This document shows, piece after piece, positions 9,888-19,774 of a DNA stretch of 64,000 nt; position 1 is the stretch's first letter, and the number at the start of each line of letters is the position of its first letter. The DNA lies in the NCBI RefSeq assembly GCF_037622515.1, contig NZ_JBBJCN010000006.1, positions 62,001 through 126,000 of the forward strand, written 5' to 3'. Made by a program: the position numbers and the translations under genes. Below the pieces are notes generated by a model, which ran no database searches, was not told where the DNA came from, and saw only the letters and a list, made by a program, of their open reading frames with translations. The stretch is from Paradesertivirga superstes. Lineage in GTDB: Bacteria > Bacteroidota > Bacteroidia > Sphingobacteriales > Sphingobacteriaceae.

Positions 9888-11011
9888 AAATTACCAGCTT
9901 TTTCCAGCTCATTAATCAAATCCTTAGCAACTTTCGACAAAGTTCCTCTTTTTTCAGCTATTTCATAGCTCAAACATTTCTGAATACAATCCTCTGAAAT
10001 ATCAAAAATTCCTTCGGGAGCCGCGGGTGCTTCTATATCCCTTGGAGTCCATTTCTGTCCAACGCAAATTACTGGCAAGCCATGTTCTATCATTGCAGCA
10101 ACTGTACCACTTTTTTCTATCATTGGCAAAGCGCTCGAAGAAATTCCGATATCAGAAGAACTTAAAACTTCCGAAATTACAGCAACCGGCTTCTCACCTA
10201 AAATTTGCATAGGCAGGCCCTGTTCTTCCCAAAGGCTTTTCCACCGGTTTGTCTCCCCACCGCAACGGCCAATTAAAACTAATCCTACGACTTTGTTATT
10301 TGAATTGCCATACTGTATAACATGTTCAATCAACTGAGCTATCCTTGCTTCAGGGTGGATAGTTCCAAAAACCACCAAAGATACATCATAACTGCGCATT
10401 ATGTGATGTTTTGGAATCTTTTCAGCTTTCGATTGATTGAGGATATTTGAAAATAAAGGAAGGTGATAAGCATTGATCTCAATTTCTCTCAATAGTGACA
10501 AATACAATCTGCATTGAGTGCTTATAAATTTTGGCTTAAGCTGCGAGATCATCGCTTTAATTAAATATCGCTGAGCCAGCCCCCAGATAACGTGTTTGGT
10601 TGAAGCAGTCTCAGATATACCCACCCATAGTTCGTGAAACATGATGTGCCATTTTCTACCAATTCCAATACCTTTTAATTTTGTTAAAAACTTTAAAGGA
10701 ATACCTTTCTTATGAAAAGCGAATATTACAAACTGCAAGCTTATCCAATCTGGGTTCAGAGTATCAATTAACTGCTTTCCAATCTTTAACCTTGTTTCAA
10801 TATTATAAGATGCTGGTAGTCTCGTTATCTTAACTTCGTCGATTACTGATGAGTGTTCGGGATCAACAACGCTACTTATAAAAGGATCGTTCATCGCAAT
10901 TATATAAGCCTGATGACCATCCTTTATACATTCTAAAGCAAGCAATTTTGTGTAGTCACCAACACCGTCGTGCCCTGGTTCTACCGACCCGCAGATAAAC
11001 ACAATTTTCAA
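9884..11011 (-). CDS. GT4-like glycosyltransferase
   Basis: The 375-residue protein starts KIVFICGSVEPGHDGVGDYTKLLA, the Gly-rich N-terminal loop of GT-B enzymes. A C-terminal domain has the conserved acidic-aliphatic stretch ALPMIEKSGTVAAMIEHGLPVICVG. The classical EX7E motif is not intact: the first Glu region reads SSSALPMIEKSG. The family assignment is therefore slightly less secure than for its neighbours. It is in the operon with a 4 bp overlap downstream and a 20 bp gap upstream. Confidence 0.75.
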   Translation of the reverse strand: MKIVFICGSVEPGHDGVGDYTKLLALECIKDGHQAYIIAMNDPFISSVVDPEHSSVIDEVKITRLPASYNIETRLKIGKQLIDTLNPDWISLQFVIFAFHKKGIPLKFLTKLKGIGIGRKWHIMFHELWVGISETASTKHVIWGLAQRYLIKAMISQLKPKFISTQCRLYLSLLREIEINAYHLPLFSNILNQSKAEKIPKHHIMRSYDVSLVVFGTIHPEARIAQLIEHVIQYGNSNNKVVGLVLIGRCGGETNRWKSLWEEQGLPMQILGEKPVAVISEVLSSSDIGISSSALPMIEKSGTVAAMIEHGLPVICVGQKWTPRDIEAPAAPEGIFDISEDCIQKCLSYEIAEKRGTLSKVAKDLINELEKAGNL

Positions 11012-11031
11012 CCTTATAATCTTTTAAGAGT

Positions 11032-12156
11032 TCAATTTGTAGACTTATTTTCAACTGATTTATTTGTAGCGACTTTTAATACGAGGTCTATGAATTGTTT
11101 GGTTAATTTTTCCTTTCCAAACTTTTCGTAAACGATCCCGGAAGTAACTTTGCCAACTTCTTCTAAAGAAGGCCGGTCAAAAGATTCAATTTTATTTTTC
11201 AAGTTTCCGGGGCGGGAAAGATCTGTAAGACCAATATAATCCTCGCCAAAAATAAATTTCCCCCCGTTATGAGGATGACAAATAACGGGGAGGCCATGGG
11301 CTCCCGCTTCTATAAGCACTATGCCTAAACCTTCATTTATACTTGTCAAAACAAAAAGGTCTGAAGCTGAATATGCTAACGATAAATCAGCGGCGCTTAG
11401 TGTGTACCAATCCGCATCTATTCCCAACTCAATTGCAGTTTCTTTCAATGATACGGTTTCCTTTTCCGGCTGCCCGCATAATAGCAGTTTTAAGTTTTTA
11501 TCTTGGATTTGCGCTACTTCCTGCAATAAATAATTAATCCGTTTATGATGATTATTCCAAGCCGCTACACATATAATGACGAAACTCTCTGGACGGATAT
11601 TAAAAAAATGTCTGGCATCAGTCTTATTAATATGCTCTGCTGGGAAGTTGGAAATGAGAGGGAGGACTATGGATTTCGATGCACTAATTCCGTCTTTAAT
11701 TGCCTCTTCATATGCATATTGATGTAGAAACATTATATAATCAAACTTATCTGCAAACTTGTGTCCTACAGGTGCGCCATCACAAAAGAGTATCCGGTAT
11801 TTAAACCTGAAGATTCTTCTGAAAATGAGCAACATCTGCGCTAAAACACCTTCCTGTAACCAGATGACTTGCGGCCTAAATAAAACGATATGGATCAAAA
11901 ACCCCACCCCAAATGTAATTTGTTCAGCCTTGCACCCATCGTGAACCAATCTGAGTTTTCTTAGCAGAGATAAAACCAAACCGTCTCTGGAGAAATTAAA
12001 AACCCTTGTAGCGTGTTTATACCTTCCACCGGAAAACAATCTTGCATTAAGAAGTTCACAATTTTCTATGGCCTCAAACCAGTTTGCCGTCGAGGTCTCA
12101 AATCCACGTGAAACATTGCCTAAGCCAGCAGAAAGAAAAGCTATTTTTACAGACAT
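11032..12156 (-). CDS. GT4-family glycosyltransferase
   Basis: I chose the ATG at 12154-12156 because the protein then begins MSVKIAFLSAGLGNVSRGFE, the expected Rossmann start with a Gly-rich loop. The upstream in-frame Met (12192) would add 12 residues outside the fold. The C-terminal domain contains FVIICVAAWNNHHKRINYLL and NEGLGIVLIEAGAHGLPVIC, the EX7E signature. It belongs to the repeat-unit assembly set. Confidence 0.85.
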   Translation of the reverse strand: MSVKIAFLSAGLGNVSRGFETSTANWFEAIENCELLNARLFSGGRYKHATRVFNFSRDGLVLSLLRKLRLVHDGCKAEQITFGVGFLIHIVLFRPQVIWLQEGVLAQMLLIFRRIFRFKYRILFCDGAPVGHKFADKFDYIMFLHQYAYEEAIKDGISASKSIVLPLISNFPAEHINKTDARHFFNIRPESFVIICVAAWNNHHKRINYLLQEVAQIQDKNLKLLLCGQPEKETVSLKETAIELGIDADWYTLSAADLSLAYSASDLFVLTSINEGLGIVLIEAGAHGLPVICHPHNGGKFIFGEDYIGLTDLSRPGNLKNKIESFDRPSLEEVGKVTSGIVYEKFGKEKLTKQFIDLVLKVATNKSVENKSTN

Positions 12157-12233
12157 CAAAAACAGATAATTAAGTAAGAGTCTTTCGACCAAGAAAAATC
12201 ATGCAGATTCAAGATTTGTACCAGATCATCCGA

Positions 12234-13349
12234 TTACAAATTTTCTAATATTCCCTTTAGTTTCTTCGTATACAGGTCCCAACGTAACTCCTCACTCTTC
12301 ATGCGTCCCCCTGTCGAGAGCTTTAACCTCAATTCTGTATCATTTATAAGTTTTTCTAAAGCATCCGAAATATTTTCCTCATTAGGAATTTGTAGAACAA
12401 GTGCCTCTTTGCCATCAACTAAATCTGCACTATACCCTGTCGGTCCTGTTATTACAGCACATTTACAAAACATTGCTTCGGGCACTACAAGCCCAAAACT
12501 CTCAAATAAAGACGGAAATAAAAATATCAATGATTCTTTGTATAAATGTATCAAATATTCTTTGCTTTCAACCAATGGAAAGACTTCAATACGATCGAGT
12601 ATATCATTTGGAAAGTGATCCTTCAAATGAAATTCGGAACCAACACCAATAATCCTGAAAGTGTATTCGGGATGCTTTCTTAGAATCTCTGGTATCACAG
12701 ACTCTATTACCTTTACTCCTTTTCTGGGAATCCAAGTTCCGCAATATGTTATTATTTTCTTTTTTGATGATGCTATATCGTCGACCTGATTGAAAAACAA
12801 ATCTGGCAAACATGGTTCATTAAAATACACTCTCTCATTTGGAATCTTTAAATATTCAATAGTAAAATCTCTATCATATTTAGAGACTGTCATAATTATG
12901 TTAACCGTTTTATAACAATAGTTATTGATAAAAGATCTCCGGAAATGATACCATTTTTTTTTTGTAGGCGAAAAACTTTTATTATTATCTAGCTGGTAAT
13001 TTACGTGTTCTTCTATTCCGTTCGAATGCAATATAATGGGGATATCATTCCTTAAAATTTTGCGAAGTATATAAATTGCGAGAGAACTTTCCGACCCATA
13101 GCATATAATAAATTGATAATCCTTAAAGATATTTCTATTTTTTATAACCCAAATTGCCATACCAATAAGTACTCTATAAAACAGTGCCCTTGGTTCGATT
13201 AAAGAAAAGAAAGAAAATGAAGAAGGAGGAATAACACGAACTCTATACCCTAACTGTTCTAACGACTTTGCAGTGTTTACAATAACATAACCCGAACCCT
13301 GATATTCTACAACAGGACAATTGCTTAATACTAAAACACTTTTACCCAT
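12234..13349 (-). CDS. GT4-family glycosyltransferase
   Basis: A 371-residue GT-B enzyme. The N-terminus SGYVIVNTAKSLEQLGYRVRV is the acceptor-side Rossmann fold. The donor side has ITYCGTWIPRKGVKVIESVI and ESFGLVVPEAMFCKCAVIT. This gene and the next one upstream look by eye more AT-rich than the rest of the locus, as expected for the fast-evolving serotype-specific core. The gap to the upstream gene is 6 bp. Confidence 0.87.
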   Translation of the reverse strand: MGKSVLVLSNCPVVEYQGSGYVIVNTAKSLEQLGYRVRVIPPSSFSFFSLIEPRALFYRVLIGMAIWVIKNRNIFKDYQFIICYGSESSLAIYILRKILRNDIPIILHSNGIEEHVNYQLDNNKSFSPTKKKWYHFRRSFINNYCYKTVNIIMTVSKYDRDFTIEYLKIPNERVYFNEPCLPDLFFNQVDDIASSKKKIITYCGTWIPRKGVKVIESVIPEILRKHPEYTFRIIGVGSEFHLKDHFPNDILDRIEVFPLVESKEYLIHLYKESLIFLFPSLFESFGLVVPEAMFCKCAVITGPTGYSADLVDGKEALVLQIPNEENISDALEKLINDTELRLKLSTGGRMKSEELRWDLYTKKLKGILENL

Positions 13350-13355
13350 ATAACA

Positions 13356-14519
13356 TCAATTTTCAACAGATAAAGTTAAATTCTTCACGATGTTTCGAAA
13401 TTGTTCCTCTACGTTTTCCCAAGACATATTTGATTTATAAAAATCAAAAGATGATCGACATAACTTGTAATATTGGTCTGTACCTGGTAAATTATTTTTA
13501 ATGAAATCTGAGCTCATTTCAACAAATTCCGATATTTCAAAATAGTTCCCATTGATATTTTTTTCTATTACAGACGCAATAGCTCCTACATTGGTAGAAA
13601 TTACAGGCAAAGCAAATGAGTTCGCTTCACTAAACACAACTGGTGTCGTGTCAACCCGGGTAGGCATTATCAGAAATGAGGATTCACGGAACAATCGAAC
13701 TAACTTTTCCTCCCCTTCGCCAGAATTTTTATTTATAAATCCATAATGAATTATATTTTTGTGTCCCTTATATATTTCGGGCAAATCCGTCCCAACAACA
13801 TATAGAAAAGCTTTTAAATTTTGCTCATTCAACCTATTTAGAACTGCTATCGCATCAGGACCGCCCTTCCTCTCCCAATCAGCTGTAAGAAAAAGCAATT
13901 TTACTATACCCTTCTCTCTGACACTAATAAAATTATCCAGCTCACTTTCCGTTAAATTTATCTTAAAATTTGAAGCGAACAATATTTTTTTAAATTTATT
14001 CTTATCTGTTTTATAAAATGTAACAGCGCTGTCAATCGCCCAATCAGAAGAATAAATTACTGTGTCGCTTAGATCCAAAGCCCTCTTTTGAATCAAATGA
14101 GCAGCTTTAAAAGAATAGTTCGAAAAGTTTGAATATCCAGAATAGAAATTATGTAAGTTTTCAAAGGTTCCATCGTTCCAATGGATGACCTTATTGTTTT
14201 TTGTCTTCAATAAGGGAACTAAATAAAACTCGAAAGTTATTATCAAGTCAAATTCCTGATCTAAAAAATCTCTTACGAAAGAAAGATTATTAGAAATAAA
14301 GTTTTCATCCGCCCAGGTGTAATATCGTTTTTTCAGTAACCTATTATAATAGAAGCCCCGTAGATAGCTCAAAAAACCTCTATTCAACTCAGGAAGATTT
14401 ATATACGCAACCTCTTCTTCAAAAAAAGAATCCAGAAATAATGAAATATGGTAGGGTATCCCTGACCACTTCTTTATATCTTTTGCATTATATGTATTAA
14501 TTACTGCTACTTTCATCAA
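13356..14519 (-). CDS. GT4-like glycosyltransferase
   Basis: A 387-residue probable GT-B enzyme. The C-terminal half carries KLLFLTADWERKGGPDAIAVL (donor loop) and VVFSEANSFALPVISTNVG, a diverged EX7E region with the SEAN variant. Codon use is strongly AT-biased. It lies in the operon between an acyltransferase (65 bp upstream) and another GT4 (6 bp downstream). Confidence 0.8.
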   Translation of the reverse strand: MMKVAVINTYNAKDIKKWSGIPYHISLFLDSFFEEEVAYINLPELNRGFLSYLRGFYYNRLLKKRYYTWADENFISNNLSFVRDFLDQEFDLIITFEFYLVPLLKTKNNKVIHWNDGTFENLHNFYSGYSNFSNYSFKAAHLIQKRALDLSDTVIYSSDWAIDSAVTFYKTDKNKFKKILFASNFKINLTESELDNFISVREKGIVKLLFLTADWERKGGPDAIAVLNRLNEQNLKAFLYVVGTDLPEIYKGHKNIIHYGFINKNSGEGEEKLVRLFRESSFLIMPTRVDTTPVVFSEANSFALPVISTNVGAIASVIEKNINGNYFEISEFVEMSSDFIKNNLPGTDQYYKLCRSSFDFYKSNMSWENVEEQFRNIVKNLTLSVEN

Positions 14520-14584
14520 TCTGGTTTACTAGTAATCATTCTTTTTAGTGTCTCAAACTTAAGCCTGTACGCCTAAGACCGTAT

Positions 14585-15130
14585 TTATTGAAATAACCTT
14601 GAATAAACCCCTCCAAAATCAAGATCCCTGCTTCGCTGTCCAATCACTTTTGCTGGCACTCCAGCCACAATAGAGTAGTCCATTACATCCTTAGTCACGA
14701 CCGCTCCCGCAGCCACTACGGCCCCTTTACCGATGGTGACGCCTGGCAAAATGGTAGCTCTTGTTCCGATCCAGGCGTAGTCCTCAATAACAACCTTCCT
14801 CTCTCGCCCTTCGAAAGTTGATGAATTCATAAGATGATCAGCGGTCAAGATTATCACCTCCTGAGAAATAGCAACTCTTTCACCTATTAAAATTCCACCC
14901 CTGGGATCTATTCTGCAATTCGGATGTAAAACCGAGTATTTCCCTATTTTTAAGCCTTCTGCACAATCAAAAGTACAGTGCATAAAGATAGAGGATTCTG
15001 AATCAATATTAAATTTCATCACACTCCTATAAAACCAGTGCCGAATTCGCCTTGATGGCAATGATGAGATCAGCTCATTGCAAAAATAAAGCCGTAATTC
15101 AGAAAGAAATCGCATAATTTTTCCTAACAT
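14585..15130 (-). CDS. Hexapeptide sugar O-acetyltransferase (WcaF/NodL-like)
   Basis: The 181-residue protein has regular hexapeptide repeats at about 55-165 (LKIGKYSVLHPNCRI, IAQ-type coils, ATILPGVTIGKGAVVAAGAVV). It ends IVAGVPAKVIGQR, the classical terminal loop of CysE/LacA/WcaF acetyltransferases. An active-site His candidate is in LTADHLMNS. It probably O-acetylates a sugar of the polymer using acetyl-CoA. It starts 21 bp past the upstream gene, so it is in the operon. Confidence 0.88.
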   Translation of the reverse strand: MLGKIMRFLSELRLYFCNELISSLPSRRIRHWFYRSVMKFNIDSESSIFMHCTFDCAEGLKIGKYSVLHPNCRIDPRGGILIGERVAISQEVIILTADHLMNSSTFEGRERKVVIEDYAWIGTRATILPGVTIGKGAVVAAGAVVTKDVMDYSIVAGVPAKVIGQRSRDLDFGGVYSRLFQ

Positions 15131-15151
15131 ATCTAATTTCTCAACATAACC

Positions 15152-16102
15152 TTAAGTTCGCTTATTAAATCGTCCTATAAATGCGGCTACTTTCATTGCA
15201 AGCAGTTTAGATCTAATTTCGAAATAACTATGGGCTTTGATTGTCGAATTAGCATACAGCCAGTATGCCCTATCGGTCAGCGAAGGACCAACCCCGCGTA
15301 GTGCCGAAGAGATATATTTCTTTTTCCAGGGCTTAGGAGACCCAACCGCATGAGACATTGTAAATCCTCCATGAACAAAATCCATAGCTTCAGGCCCCAT
15401 TTCACTGATGGGTGACTGGCTGCACATCGCTGCTATATTTAATGTGTCCTGATCTTGCGCATAAAACATATAAGTTCGGTCATAAGAATGGCTCCATTGG
15501 TCAGCCGTTAGTCCGAAGTGCTGCATAGCTGTATTAGTTATATCACACCAAGTATTTAAAAACTCTATGTTGGCGCGCGTAACTGCGCAAAAACCCCCAT
15601 TAATATATGACCTCAAATCTCTTATCGTCACTTTATTAGCCATTTTTATAACTTTCTTCCATTCAAATCGAATCGGATGAGAGCCAGGCATATCATTACT
15701 AATAATTTCGTGAACAAGCCCAACGCCATGTGTCATCCAGGTTTCAAAAAAAGTCCAATTACATTTCACTATAATGTCCGGATCGAAATAAGTCACCGAA
15801 TCAGCATTTATGCCAGAAGTTTGAAATAACTCAAGCATGAAATAAGGTTTGTAGTTAGTGAGGTGAAAATTATTCTTGATCGGCAGAAAATGAAGTCGGA
15901 CATCATCCGACAAAGACAAGGTGCTGCTGCCCTCCCACTTTAAAGTCGGGTTTTCCTTTACGTTAGAGGCCCAGGGTGGCAAGGAGCCCTTGTATCCGGC
16001 ATAAATATCGCCCTTAAAATTATTGCGTTCTAAAGAGTTTACCAACCCAGCCAAACCAAAATGATAATGCTTTTCAAAAAGAGTACAAATTATTGAATTC
16101 AT
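15152..16102 (-). CDS. GT8-like nucleotide-sugar glycosyltransferase
   Basis: The 316-residue product has a GT-A-like start, SIICTLFEKHYHFGLAGLVNSL, and a metal motif DPD at residues 107-109 in VTYFDPDIIV. GGFCAVTRANIEFLNTW and DQDTLN follow, and HAVGSPKPWKKK sits near residue 256. The last motif matches the HxxGxxKPW signature of GT8 enzymes and the same motif in the gene at 630-1532. Overall similarity to canonical GT8 is low, so the family label is tentative but a transferase role is well supported. Confidence 0.75.
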   Translation of the reverse strand: MNSIICTLFEKHYHFGLAGLVNSLERNNFKGDIYAGYKGSLPPWASNVKENPTLKWEGSSTLSLSDDVRLHFLPIKNNFHLTNYKPYFMLELFQTSGINADSVTYFDPDIIVKCNWTFFETWMTHGVGLVHEIISNDMPGSHPIRFEWKKVIKMANKVTIRDLRSYINGGFCAVTRANIEFLNTWCDITNTAMQHFGLTADQWSHSYDRTYMFYAQDQDTLNIAAMCSQSPISEMGPEAMDFVHGGFTMSHAVGSPKPWKKKYISSALRGVGPSLTDRAYWLYANSTIKAHSYFEIRSKLLAMKVAAFIGRFNKRT

Positions 16103-16131
16103 ATTATACTTATAAAACCCTCAGCTCGCTA

Positions 16132-17427
16132 CTAATTATTCTCATTAATGATTTTATTTATAATATATACCAGATACATTATAACTTCCACGGACATTAA
16201 TAAGATGTTAAACTTTAACACTCCATAAATCGACGTTATATCAAGGGCAAACACACCCAAAATGATAGTGCCAACAGAAAGTGGGATAGAGACGAGGGGA
16301 TTAATAGCCCAGCCTCTACTGGTTGACAGTGAATAAATTGAGCCTGCAATTAAACCTAAACAACTCGATATAACACTCAATAACAATTCCGTTTCGAGAT
16401 TCGCATAACTCTTACCTAAAACCCACAAAACTTCTTTCGGATAAATGTATATTATGCATATAATGAGTGCACTCAAAACAAGCAAACCTGATTGAATTGC
16501 GAAGTACCTTCTTAGCAACACAGATTTTTTTGATGGTAGTCTTGAAAAGCGAGGCACAACTATTGTCGCAAACATAACACTGAAAAAACTTAACATCATA
16601 GATAATCTTCCAAGTGCTCCAATTTGAGCAACAGAATTTGTAGAACCGAACAATGAAATTAACCAAATTGTTATTTGTCCTGACAAGCAAAAATAAATTG
16701 CGCCAGGTAGAGTTCGTTTGACAAAACGTAAAATTTCTTTCCTCATAGCTGCGTCGGGGAGCATCCCCCAATCGGCATACTTGGAAGTCATTGTGCGTAA
16801 CTTATAATTTCCCCATATCTGAGGGACTGCACTAGCTAATATTGCTACAAATGCCCAGGGAGTGATAAATAATGCAGCAATCAATAACAAAAACCGAGAT
16901 GCATTAACGATAATTTGATTTCTTTGAAGTGGTCTTATATCCTGATTTAAGGTCAAACCGATTTGAAGTAATGAACCGGAAAGAGATGATAAGAAAACGG
17001 GAATTATTGATAAAGTGATTAAAACCGATGTAAGTATGCCTGCATCGTGCCGATATAGCAAGTAAAACAAAATGGGGATAGACACAATTAAACTCCCATA
17101 TGAGAATAGTTTTCTAAGCTCAAACCCGGTTGACAAAACTTTGCCTAATTGTTTTCTATCTGTCCAGACTTTGCCGCCCTGAGCCATAACGGCTGTAGAA
17201 ATCCCGCCATCAGAAAGCACTGACATTGTTCCAAGCATGGTATTAGCCAGAACGTAGAGGCCATATTGATGTGTGGAGAGCATCCGAATTACAAATATAC
17301 CGCTCAATAGTCCCATAAGCTGGATAATTGCTTGGGATGAGCCCGTAATAGCTATTAACTTCCCCCACTCAAATATTTTTAAATATGCTGGATTCGAATT
17401 AACTTTACGTGCCAGGGCACTTTTCAT
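16132..17427 (-). CDS. Wzx-type polysaccharide flippase
   Basis: The 431-residue integral membrane protein has about 12 hydrophobic helices. Its N-terminal pattern (GKLIAITGSSQAIIQLMGLLSGIFVIRML) is typical of the polysaccharide transporter (PST/MATE-like) family. It would flip undecaprenyl-linked repeat units to the periplasmic face. It lies between the autokinase and the first glycosyltransferase, a usual position for Wzx. Confidence 0.88.
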   Translation of the reverse strand: MKSALARKVNSNPAYLKIFEWGKLIAITGSSQAIIQLMGLLSGIFVIRMLSTHQYGLYVLANTMLGTMSVLSDGGISTAVMAQGGKVWTDRKQLGKVLSTGFELRKLFSYGSLIVSIPILFYLLYRHDAGILTSVLITLSIIPVFLSSLSGSLLQIGLTLNQDIRPLQRNQIIVNASRFLLLIAALFITPWAFVAILASAVPQIWGNYKLRTMTSKYADWGMLPDAAMRKEILRFVKRTLPGAIYFCLSGQITIWLISLFGSTNSVAQIGALGRLSMMLSFFSVMFATIVVPRFSRLPSKKSVLLRRYFAIQSGLLVLSALIICIIYIYPKEVLWVLGKSYANLETELLLSVISSCLGLIAGSIYSLSTSRGWAINPLVSIPLSVGTIILGVFALDITSIYGVLKFNILLMSVEVIMYLVYIINKIINENN

Positions 17428-17465
17428 AAATTTTCTTTTTGAATTCCTAAAATCTAAAATTTATT

Positions 17466-19772
17466 CTAGGCCTTACCATCTCCGTAATAGCGTTCATAAG
17501 CATTTCCACCTTCTGATTTCAAATCGTTATATACTATATTAATATTAGTCAGAGTTTTATTTGACCTAACCTCATTGATGAACTGCATCTGTTTTATCTC
17601 CGTATAATCATGTCGGATCACATACATAACAGCATCGCTGAATTTCCCGAGGATAAATGAATCACTTACCAACTGTACCGGTGGTGAATCAATAATAATA
17701 TAATCATAACTTTCTCTCAGATTTTCGAACAACTTGGTGACCTTGTCCGACAACAACATGTCCCCCGGATTAACTGGAATAGGTCCGCACGGATAAATAT
17801 GCAAATTCTTAATCTCTTTAAAGGGCTGAGCGATCTTTGAGAGATCCTTTTCCTGACCGCTGAGGTAGGCCGTAAGACCTTTGTCGCTGTTCATCTCCAG
17901 GCCGTTTGCTATTACAGGCTTTCTTATATCGAATTCAAGCAATGCTACTTTTTTTCCGGGAAGGGCAAATATGGCTGCAAGGTTTAAACTTACAAATGAT
18001 TTGCCTTCCCCATTCATAGAAGAAGTGACCAGAATTACTTTTTCATTAGTCCCATTAAGTATAAATGAAAGATTAGTCCTGATGGCCCGGAATTGCTCAC
18101 TCGTGATATTACGGATCAAAACATCTATCGGGAGCCTTTTCTTCTTGGGAATATGGTTAATATCGCCGAGGACAGGCACAGATGATCTTTTACGTATATC
18201 CTGACGTGAAGTTATTTTATCGTTTAGAATTTCGCTAAGGTAAATTCCTCCAAAGGCCAGGGTAAGACCCAAAAGAGTTGTATACAATAAAATATTCCGT
18301 TTATTTGGCTCGACGGGACCATAGCCTTTTGCAAGGTCAATCTGCTTATAATTCGGCACATTATTCCCGGTACTGGAAATTGCGGCCTCCTCTCTTTTCT
18401 GTAAAAGGTAAAGATATAAGCCCTCTGTAATGCCCTGTTTCCGCTTAATTTCCTGCAAAACGCGTTCATTACGGGGCACAGAAGAAAGAAAGTTTTTATA
18501 CTGACTATTCTGCCTTTGTATACTCGATTCCTGCATCCGGAGATTTTTCTGGATATTACTAAGACTTTCTATAATACTCCCTTTTAAGCTGGCTATCTGA
18601 GTGTTTAAATCCTGCATAACAGTACTATTAGGTGCTACCATAGGAGCAACCCGTTCTCTTTTTAGCTGCAATACATTGTACTGTCCTATAAGGGCGGCTA
18701 TTCCACCATCACTTACACCAAGAGAAGATGGTATTAATTTATTATTGTTAGCAGGGTCCGAAAAAAACCTCTCCATCATGGTTATTACGCTTTGCTGAAC
18801 TGCGAGGTCCTTTATCGTCTTTGAAGCATCTGCTGAGTTTTCCAGTGACATAGAGGATTGTCCCTGAATATTTACGATTTGATTACTTCCCTGGTAATTT
18901 TCAAGACTACTCTCAACTCCTTTCAGTTCATTTGATATATTAAATAATCTCTCATCGATAAATTTTACCGTATTTGTTGAAAGTTTATTCCTGTCCTCCA
19001 TGTCAGATAAATTATACTCTGTAAACAAAGCATTCACGATATCTTTTCCTTTTTGAAGATTGGTTGATTTCAGTGTAACATCAATGATATTGGTTTTCGC
19101 GTCAAAAGATTTAATTGCGAGATCCTCAGCGATTTTTGCTGCAAAAACAGGTACGGGCTCCCATGTCACTATATATTGTCCTGCGTCTTTACCGATAGTT
19201 TGATTGGACATCAAAATAAAACTGTTACCATCGATAATATAGGGAGCATTCCATTTAAAATTATGTTTTTTCTGAGAATCAGCGGAAGCAAGCGAAAAGA
19301 CACCTCCGTTATTGTCAATATCACTGATATAAAAAGTGAGGCTATTGCTGGTGTCTCTAAGCTTTTTTATAATAAGCTTAAATGGTGCATCTTTGTAGAT
19401 ATCAATGTCCAGCACACGCCCCTTCTTCAAATAGGTTGTGTTGAAACCGTTTTTAGCCATAGTTCTTTCCATTAATTGGGAAGAACCAAACTGAATGATT
19501 TCATTATTAAGATTGACCGTTTTCTTGCCGCTCCCGCTTACTGCTGCTTCGATAAGGTCCGTGGAGCTGGATTTTCCCTGATCTTTAACCAGGAAAGAGG
19601 TATTTGCTATATATTTGGGTACCGAGTACCGGATATACAGCATTCCGGCGCCCACGCAAATGAATAAACAAATTGCGATTAAGGGCCATTTTGATAAATA
19701 CTTTAAAAGAAATTCTCTTGTGGAAAGGGTACTTTGCTCTTCGCCAAAAAGCCCTCTGTTTTCGGATGACAT
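17466..19772 (-). CDS. Wzc-like tyrosine autokinase / chain-length regulator
   Basis: The 768-residue protein has a Wzz domain with TM1 at about 28-46, a coiled-coil region at 270-450 and TM2 at about 493-512. A cytoplasmic BY-kinase domain follows, with Walker A (SSMNGEGKS, 584-592), Walker A' (LLEFDIRKP, 611-619) and Walker B (IIIDSPP, 692-698). The C-terminal Tyr cluster is short (Y759, Y762, Y763), fewer tyrosines than in E. coli Wzc. It controls polymer length and export with the Wza-like gene 2 bp upstream. Confidence 0.93.
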   Translation of the reverse strand: MSSENRGLFGEEQSTLSTREFLLKYLSKWPLIAICLFICVGAGMLYIRYSVPKYIANTSFLVKDQGKSSSTDLIEAAVSGSGKKTVNLNNEIIQFGSSQLMERTMAKNGFNTTYLKKGRVLDIDIYKDAPFKLIIKKLRDTSNSLTFYISDIDNNGGVFSLASADSQKKHNFKWNAPYIIDGNSFILMSNQTIGKDAGQYIVTWEPVPVFAAKIAEDLAIKSFDAKTNIIDVTLKSTNLQKGKDIVNALFTEYNLSDMEDRNKLSTNTVKFIDERLFNISNELKGVESSLENYQGSNQIVNIQGQSSMSLENSADASKTIKDLAVQQSVITMMERFFSDPANNNKLIPSSLGVSDGGIAALIGQYNVLQLKRERVAPMVAPNSTVMQDLNTQIASLKGSIIESLSNIQKNLRMQESSIQRQNSQYKNFLSSVPRNERVLQEIKRKQGITEGLYLYLLQKREEAAISSTGNNVPNYKQIDLAKGYGPVEPNKRNILLYTTLLGLTLAFGGIYLSEILNDKITSRQDIRKRSSVPVLGDINHIPKKKRLPIDVLIRNITSEQFRAIRTNLSFILNGTNEKVILVTSSMNGEGKSFVSLNLAAIFALPGKKVALLEFDIRKPVIANGLEMNSDKGLTAYLSGQEKDLSKIAQPFKEIKNLHIYPCGPIPVNPGDMLLSDKVTKLFENLRESYDYIIIDSPPVQLVSDSFILGKFSDAVMYVIRHDYTEIKQMQFINEVRSNKTLTNINIVYNDLKSEGGNAYERYYGDGKA

Positions 19773-19774
19773 AC

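Noticed and set aside
9884..11011. Non-transferase label for the divergent GT4-like gene
   Set aside because: The EX7E motif is not intact, but the Gly-rich start, length and operon position still favour a GT-B transferase.
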